Source of the DNA: Marinomonas aquimarina
GTDB taxonomy: Bacteria > Pseudomonadota > Gammaproteobacteria > Pseudomonadales > Marinomonadaceae
Direction: 5' to 3'
Assembly: GCF_900089755.1 (NCBI RefSeq)
Contig: NZ_FLOC01000021.1
Coordinates: forward strand, 1-64,000
Length of the DNA: 64,000 bases
This document shows, one piece after another, positions 58,727-64,000 of the stretch; position 1 is the stretch's first letter, and every line of letters starts with the position of its first letter. The notes beneath the pieces are model-generated. The model had not been told where the DNA came from, made no database searches, and saw only the letters and a program-made list of their open reading frames with translations. Position numbers and translations under genes: made by a program.

Positions 58727-60634
58727 ATGAGTTTATTAACACTCGATCAGGTGAGTGTGGCGTTTGGCCATCACCCCTTGCTAAGTAAAGTCAGCTTCTC
58801 TGCCGAAGCCGGAGAACGTGTTGCCATCATCGGCCGCAATGGTGCAGGTAAATCTACCTTTCTGAAAATCATTGCCGGCGAAGTCATTCCAGATGAAGGT
58901 GTGATCCGTGTCGAAGGCGGTATGCGTGTGGCACAGCTGCCACAAGAGTTACCGGAAGCGAACAATAAAACGGTTCGTGAAGTCGTCAGTGAAGGCGGTG
59001 GTGATATTCACCAACTGATGCAACGCTACAATGAGTTGTTGGCAGATTTTGATGACGCCCACCATGACGAATTGGCTCGCATTCAAAATGAGCTAGACAA
59101 GCGTCAAGGTTGGGACCTGGATCAGCGTGTCAATCATATGATCCAGCGCCTTGCTTTGCCAGCAGACAAACTGATGTCAGAACTATCTGGTGGCTGGCGT
59201 CGTCGTGTAATCCTAGCGCAAGCTTTGCTGTCCAATCCTGATGTTTTGCTATTGGACGAACCGACTAACCATTTGGACGTGCCGACCATCGAATGGATGG
59301 AAAGTCAGCTGAAGCAATTCCGCGGCTTAATCCTATTCATTACCCACGACCGTCGCTTCTTAGAAAATCTTGCGAACCGTATTATCGAACTGGATCGTGG
59401 CAACATGCTGTCGTTCTCTGGCAATTTGTCTGCTTTCTTAGATTTCAAAGAGAAATTGTTGGAAGAAGAAGAGCGTGCCAATGCCTTGTTTGATAAAAAG
59501 CTGGCGGAAGAAGAAGCTTGGATTCGTCAGGGCATCAAGGCACGTCGTACTCGTAATGAAGGGCGTGTACGTGCTTTAAAAACATTACGTGAAGAGCGTA
59601 AAGAGCGTGTTAACCGTCAAGGCACTGCGAAGATGACGCTGGATAGCAAAGAAAAATCTGGCAAGCTGGTGGCAGAGTTTACCCAAGTGGCGCATTCATT
59701 TGGTGATAAAGTCATCCTGAAGCCAATGGATCTCGTAGTAAACCGTGGCGATCGTATCGGTCTAATTGGCCCTAACGGCTGTGGTAAGAGTACCTTCCTT
59801 AAAATTTTGCTGGGTCAGCTATCGCCTGAGCAAGGGACGGTACGTCAGGGCACCAAGCTGGAGATTGCTTACTTTGACCAGTTGCGTGATCAGCTTGATC
59901 TAGAGAAAACCGTTGCTGACAACGTCGGTGAAGGCAAAGACACGATTGAAGTCAATGGCCAGAATCGCCATATCATTGGTTACTTACAAGATTTCTTGTT
60001 CCCTCCAGAACGTGCCCGCACACCGGTTAAAGCTCTATCAGGTGGTGAACGTAACCGTGTCTTACTGGCGAAATTGTTTACTAAGTCCGCTAATTTATTG
60101 GTCTTGGACGAACCGACCAACGATTTGGATGTTGAAACATTAGAGCTTCTTGAAGAGCTTCTGATGAACTACGACGGTACCCTGCTACTGGTAAGTCACG
60201 ACCGTGCTTTCTTGGATAATGTGGTCACCAGCACCATTGCTTTTGAAGGTGAGGGGAAAGTACAAGAATACGTCGGTGGTTATGAAGATTGGATTCGTCA
60301 GGGCGGTCAGTTCCCAGACGAATCCACAGCAGAGGTTGAAAAACCGGTTAAAGTAGAAAAGAAAACAGAGGCGCCTAAAAAGGCCGCTGAGCCTGCTAAA
60401 GCAAAAAGCAAACTAAGCTACAAGCTGCAGCGCGAATTCGATGCAATGCCGGATCTCATTGCAGACCTAGAAGCACAGTTAGAAACGCTAACAGAGACGA
60501 CCTCGGCAGCAGATTTCTATACTGGTGATCAAGAAAAAGTTCAAACCACACTGGCGAAGCTTACTGAAACAGAGCAAGCACTTGAAAATGCTATGGAGCG
60601 CTGGGTTGAACTAGAAGAAATGCAGAACGGATAA
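58727..60634 (+). CDS. uup: ABC-F ATPase Uup
   Basis: A 635-residue soluble ABC-F protein, the same length as E. coli Uup. It has two nucleotide-binding domains with Walker A loops GRNGAGKS (about 35) and GPNGCGKS (about 347), signatures LSGGW and LSGGE, and Walker B motifs LLLDEPTNHLD and LVLDEPTNDLD. The linker holds RQGIKARRTRNEGRVRAL. The C-terminal coiled coil (about 560-635, SKLSYKLQREFDAMP) binds DNA in Uup. Family members act on ribosomes and influence transposon excision. ATG 58727 is chosen by alignment to Uup. DUF2760 follows after five bases. Confidence 0.93.
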   Translation: MSLLTLDQVSVAFGHHPLLSKVSFSAEAGERVAIIGRNGAGKSTFLKIIAGEVIPDEGVIRVEGGMRVAQLPQELPEANNKTVREVVSEGGGDIHQLMQRYNELLADFDDAHHDELARIQNELDKRQGWDLDQRVNHMIQRLALPADKLMSELSGGWRRRVILAQALLSNPDVLLLDEPTNHLDVPTIEWMESQLKQFRGLILFITHDRRFLENLANRIIELDRGNMLSFSGNLSAFLDFKEKLLEEEERANALFDKKLAEEEAWIRQGIKARRTRNEGRVRALKTLREERKERVNRQGTAKMTLDSKEKSGKLVAEFTQVAHSFGDKVILKPMDLVVNRGDRIGLIGPNGCGKSTFLKILLGQLSPEQGTVRQGTKLEIAYFDQLRDQLDLEKTVADNVGEGKDTIEVNGQNRHIIGYLQDFLFPPERARTPVKALSGGERNRVLLAKLFTKSANLLVLDEPTNDLDVETLELLEELLMNYDGTLLLVSHDRAFLDNVVTSTIAFEGEGKVQEYVGGYEDWIRQGGQFPDESTAEVEKPVKVEKKTEAPKKAAEPAKAKSKLSYKLQREFDAMPDLIADLEAQLETLTETTSAADFYTGDQEKVQTTLAKLTETEQALENAMERWVELEEMQNG

Positions 60635-60639
60635 ACACA

Positions 60640-61233
60640 ATGGCAGATGAAATTAAATCAATCGGCTTCGTATCGCGCTTCTTTGGCGCCTTCGGCCAGT
60701 TTTTTAAATACATGGGTAATGGCCAATACGCAGCCCGCTGTTCGGCAGTAAGTGAAGGGCAAAAATTTGCTTCCGAAGTAGAACCAGAAGTTGTTACCAA
60801 AACTGTCGAAGTCGTAAAGGAAGTCGAAGTTCAAGCACCGAAGCTTGATACCGTCAGTGAAGATGGTGCGTTGCAACTGTTGCAGTTACTGCAGCAGGAA
60901 GCACGTTTTATCGATTTCGTAAAAGAAAGTATTGACGGCTACAGTGATGCAGATGTTGGTGCGGCAGCGCGCCAAATTCATGCCGGTTGCTCAAAGGTAG
61001 TGAGCCAGTACTTTACTGTAGATGTAGTAAATGATGCGCCTGAGAACAGTCGTGTTGAAGTGGCTGCAGATTACGATCCGAAAGCGATCAAACTAGAAGG
61101 TCGCGTGCAGGGCGAAGGCCCATACGCAGGCACCTTGATTCACCCAGGTTGGCAAGTAACGTCAACCAACCTACCAAAAGTTTCTAACACAGATAGCCTA
61201 CATATTTTGGCGCCTGCGGAAGTAGAGGTTTAA
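60640..61233 (+). CDS. DUF2760 domain protein
   Basis: A 197-residue protein of unknown function. It opens with FVSRFFGAFGQFFKYMGNGQ and has a central helical part with AGCSKVVSQYF. A second, probably beta-rich part contains KLEGRVQGEGPYAGTLIHPGW. No catalytic motif is visible. From memory, this family usually accompanies Hsp70-like genes, as here: it abuts the first Hsp70 gene with no gap. It may be a co-chaperone or a dedicated client, but this is inference. Confidence 0.85.
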   Translation: MADEIKSIGFVSRFFGAFGQFFKYMGNGQYAARCSAVSEGQKFASEVEPEVVTKTVEVVKEVEVQAPKLDTVSEDGALQLLQLLQQEARFIDFVKESIDGYSDADVGAAARQIHAGCSKVVSQYFTVDVVNDAPENSRVEVAADYDPKAIKLEGRVQGEGPYAGTLIHPGWQVTSTNLPKVSNTDSLHILAPAEVEV

Positions 61234-62982
61234 GTGGCACAGTATTTTATCGGTATCGATTTGGGTACCACACACTCAGCAGTGTTTTATGCAGAGCAAG
61301 GTGAAGACGCAACGCTTCAGCAATTAACCATCCCTCAGCTAACCGCCGCGGGCCGAGTAGAAGAATTGGCATTGTTGCCATCGTTTGCCTACTTTCCTCA
61401 TGCAACTGAATTTCTAGAAAGCGATCGTCAGTTGCCTTGGGGTAAAGTCGATGTGATCGTCGGTGCCTTGGCCCGTGAGCTTGGTGGTAAATCACAAGGT
61501 CGTATGGCACAAAGTGCGAAAAGCTGGCTCTGTCACACACGCGTGAATGCGGACGAGCAAGTGTTACCGGTTGATGCACTAGAAGAAGTTGAAAAAGTGT
61601 CACCTGCTCAGGTAACGGAATGGTACATCGAACATCTTGTCAGCGCTTGGAACCATAAATTTCCTGATACACCGATGGCAGAACAGCAAGTGGTCATTAC
61701 CGTGCCAGCGTCGTTTGACCCTGCCGCCCGTGCTATTACAGAGAGTGCCGCAAACAAAGCAGGCTTGCGTGCTCGCTTAATTGAAGAGCCACTAGCCGCT
61801 TTTTATGCTTGGTTGGCCGATCAGCCAAAGTGGACCGATTCACTAAACGTTGATGATCACATTCTGGTGGTCGACGTAGGTGGTGGTACCACTGACTTGT
61901 CATTGATCCAAGCGGTGGATCAAGACGGCAGTCTAGGTCTTGAGCGTGTTGCTGTAGGTCGTCACATCCTCTTGGGTGGTGACAACATGGACATGACCTT
62001 AACTTATCATCTCGCTGGTCAATTAGCGCAACAGGGCACGCAACTTGAGCCTTGGCAAATTACGGGCTTGACGCAAGCTTGTCGTGAAGCGAAAGAGCGT
62101 TTGTTGGGCAACCAAGACTTAGCCGATGCGACGGTGGTCGTGCCAAGTCGTGGTCGCAGTTTGTTTAATAACAGCATTAAGGCGACGCTGACGCAGGAAG
62201 ATGTCCAACAACAGCTGTTAGCAGGTTTCTTCCCAGCGGTTACTTTGGGTGAACGCGCTCAAGCGGCGCAGCGCTCAGGCTTTGCCGCAATCAACCTTGA
62301 TTATGAAGCCGATCCAGCGATCACGCGTCATATTTCGGAGTTTCTAGCAACCGTTGAAGTGGTGCCGAATAAGGTACTTTTAAACGGTGGTGTATTTAAC
62401 GCGAAACCGATTCGCGATTTGCTAGAGCAACGCTTGCAAGAAATGCTTGGCGAGCACACGGAATTGACCATGCTCACGCCTGCACACCTTGACCACGCGG
62501 TGGCGCAAGGTGCAGCCTTCTATGAGAAAGTTCAGCAAGAAGGTGGGGTTAAAGTTAAGAGCGGTTTGGCGGCCAACTATTACATTGGTGTGGCCAGCCC
62601 AATGCCAGCGATCCCTGGCATGGCTCCGCCAGTAGACGCTTTGTGTGTGGCCCTCTTTGGTTTAGAAGAAGGTTCTGATGAGCAGATGTTGCCTAACGAG
62701 TTCTCCCTTGTCGTTGGTGAAACGGTGACATTCCGTTTCTTCCAATCACAAGGCGCAGACGTCGACAGCCTAGGCAAACTGATTCCATCCTTCTCAGTCC
62801 CCGCACTCAGCGAGTTGAGCCCATTGTCGATTGCCTTAGATGCCGGCCAATACTCAGAAGGTGATATGGTTCGTGTGTGTCTATCTTCACGAGTGACCGA
62901 GCTTGGTTTGCTCTTGCTGCAAGCGCACGATGTCAAATCGGACATGGTATGGACCATCGAATTCCAAGTTAGGGAGTCTTAA
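61234..62982 (+). CDS. Hsp70 family protein (short, atypical)
   Basis: A 582-residue Hsp70-type protein. The ATPase motifs are phosphate 1 (GIDLGTTHSAV, about 5), phosphate 2 (VVDVGGGTTDLSLI, about 210) and the adenosine region (LLNGGVFNAKPI). The C-terminal 130 or so residues do not look like a standard DnaK substrate domain and there is no lid with EEVD-like tail. The GTG start directly follows the DUF2760 stop. DnaJ and GrpE genes are absent nearby. It is paralogous to the next gene, sharing the SAKSWL and AWNH segments. The substrate is unknown. Confidence 0.9.
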   Translation: MAQYFIGIDLGTTHSAVFYAEQGEDATLQQLTIPQLTAAGRVEELALLPSFAYFPHATEFLESDRQLPWGKVDVIVGALARELGGKSQGRMAQSAKSWLCHTRVNADEQVLPVDALEEVEKVSPAQVTEWYIEHLVSAWNHKFPDTPMAEQQVVITVPASFDPAARAITESAANKAGLRARLIEEPLAAFYAWLADQPKWTDSLNVDDHILVVDVGGGTTDLSLIQAVDQDGSLGLERVAVGRHILLGGDNMDMTLTYHLAGQLAQQGTQLEPWQITGLTQACREAKERLLGNQDLADATVVVPSRGRSLFNNSIKATLTQEDVQQQLLAGFFPAVTLGERAQAAQRSGFAAINLDYEADPAITRHISEFLATVEVVPNKVLLNGGVFNAKPIRDLLEQRLQEMLGEHTELTMLTPAHLDHAVAQGAAFYEKVQQEGGVKVKSGLAANYYIGVASPMPAIPGMAPPVDALCVALFGLEEGSDEQMLPNEFSLVVGETVTFRFFQSQGADVDSLGKLIPSFSVPALSELSPLSIALDAGQYSEGDMVRVCLSSRVTELGLLLLQAHDVKSDMVWTIEFQVRES

Positions 62983-64000
62983 TGGCAAACGCTCGATATC
63001 GTATTGGTATTGATTTAGGCACCACAAATTGTGTGGTGTCTTACCTTGCGGCGGGCGAGACAGAGCCCAAGCTGTTAGAGATTCCCCAGTTTATGGCCGA
63101 TGGCACAGTGCGCCCATCGACGCAGTTGCCAAGTGCGGTGTACCTGTTGGCAAAAGACGAGCAGGGCAAAATCGAACCTGTATTGCCATGGCGCGGACAA
63201 GCGACCGATTTAATCGTTGGTCACGGTGCTCTAGAGTTAGGGCAACGCCGCTCGGGGCAATTGGTACAAAGTGCCAAAAGCTGGCTCAGTCATCGCCAGG
63301 TGGACCGTCGAGAAGCGATTCTGCCTTGGGGCAGTGAAGCAGCACGCAAAGTGAGCCCTCTACAAGCCAGTGCTTGTATCCTGTCTCATATTCGTGCGGC
63401 TTGGAATCATGCTTTTGCAGACGCGCCGATTGAAAAGCAAGACGTAGCACTGACGTTACCAGCCTCATTTGATGAGGAAGCCCGTGCCTTGACCTTAGAG
63501 GCGGCAAAGGAAGCAGGCTTCGGGGAATTGTATTTGCTCGAAGAGCCGCAGGCCGCTTGTTATCACTTTATCCGCAATCAAGACAACCTAGATGTGCTGG
63601 CACAAGGGAAGATGCTGTTGGTGGTCGATATTGGTGGCGGTACGACTGACTTTAGTCTGGTTCGTATTGATACCACAAGCCAGGGCAAAACCAGTCTTAA
63701 GCGGGTGGCGGTTGGTGAGCATTTATTGCTGGGCGGGGATAATCTCGACCAAGCCCTAGCGTATCAGCTTGACCCCCGCCAAATTTCTGCATTGTCGGCC
63801 TCACGCTTGGCCGCTTTGGTACAACAAACTCGTAAAGCCAAAGAGACCTTACTCGGGGATTCAGCCCCAGAGTCTGTCACATTAACTGTCCTTGGTGGCG
63901 GTAGTCGCCTAATTGGTGGTTCGCAGAAGTTTACGGTAGAGCGCTCCCAGCTTGTGGAGCAGGTTGAGTTAGGCTTTTTGCCACTTGAATCGTTTGAGGC
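62982..64000 (+). CDS. Second Hsp70 family protein, truncated by the window end
   Basis: A reading frame starting at an ATG that shares one base with the preceding stop (TAATG) and open to the window edge, giving 339 visible codons. It has Hsp70 ATPase motifs IGIDLGTTNCVVSYL (about 8), LLEEPQAACYHF and VVDIGGGTTDFSLV. The central part resembles the upstream Hsp70 gene, so the pair probably arose by duplication. The C-terminal substrate region lies outside the window. AGGGAG lies about six bases upstream of the start. Confidence 0.9.
   Translation, partial: MANARYRIGIDLGTTNCVVSYLAAGETEPKLLEIPQFMADGTVRPSTQLPSAVYLLAKDEQGKIEPVLPWRGQATDLIVGHGALELGQRRSGQLVQSAKSWLSHRQVDRREAILPWGSEAARKVSPLQASACILSHIRAAWNHAFADAPIEKQDVALTLPASFDEEARALTLEAAKEAGFGELYLLEEPQAACYHFIRNQDNLDVLAQGKMLLVVDIGGGTTDFSLVRIDTTSQGKTSLKRVAVGEHLLLGGDNLDQALAYQLDPRQISALSASRLAALVQQTRKAKETLLGDSAPESVTLTVLGGGSRLIGGSQKFTVERSQLVEQVELGFLPLESFE

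Overview
The window looks like chromosomal DNA of a marine gammaproteobacterium of the Oceanospirillales, most like Marinomonas. This is inferred from gene content, not from a search. The clues are the block fimV-truA-trpF-trpB-trpA-accD-folC-dedD-cvpA-purF-metZ (an order shared with Pseudomonas and relatives), a long-form leuA, a PomAB-like flagellar stator, an H-NOX signalling locus, a TRAP-type sugar-acid uptake operon and many sensory proteins. I see no tRNA, rRNA, CRISPR array, prophage or insertion sequence. Base composition looks even throughout.

Layout. 0.15-4.3 kb: a nitric-oxide sensing locus, with an HD-GYP response regulator divergent from an H-NOX and hybrid histidine kinase pair. 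4.4-12.6 kb: a 2-hydroxyacid dehydrogenase, a TetR regulator divergent from an FMN/FAD/Fe-S amine-type oxidoreductase, a chemoreceptor, an AEC transporter, a possible non-coding RNA and a GFA protein. 12.6-17.5 kb: a leftward operon for gluconate-type substrates (TRAP dctPQM, gntK, gntR) with GntR boxes at both promoters and hairpins between genes. 17.6-22.8 kb: a LysR regulator with a Gdx-like SMR exporter, an inositol-monophosphatase-family enzyme, and a LysR regulator divergent from a 3-hydroxybenzoate 4-monooxygenase-like enzyme. 23.0-28.3 kb: a giant hybrid kinase translationally coupled to a diguanylate cyclase response regulator. 28.4-36.5 kb: leuA with an Lrp-type regulator, ribA, an SrmB-like helicase, a DUF1415 protein, a CvfB-like RNA-binding protein, a tandem structured repeat, panE, yajQ and an atl gene. 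36.5-40 kb: fxsA, groESL with a heat-shock-type promoter, and an EAL protein. 40-52 kb: the fimV-to-metZ biosynthetic block. 52-58.5 kb: PilZ, PomAB-like stator and an RND efflux pair. 58.7-64 kb: uup, DUF2760 and two tandem Hsp70-family genes, the last cut by the window edge.

How the parts work together. Cyclic-di-GMP signalling recurs: an HD-GYP hydrolase probably under H-NOX control, a GGDEF cyclase with its cognate-looking kinase, a small EAL protein, a PilZ receptor beside the motility stator, and a YajQ protein. Catabolic modules mostly carry a local regulator next to the enzyme or transporter. The least-explained items are the DUF2760-Hsp70-Hsp70 cluster, the 55-57 bp structured repeats at 34.35-34.57 kb, and the hairpin-rich gene-free stretch at 11.82-12.11 kb that ends in a strong terminator.
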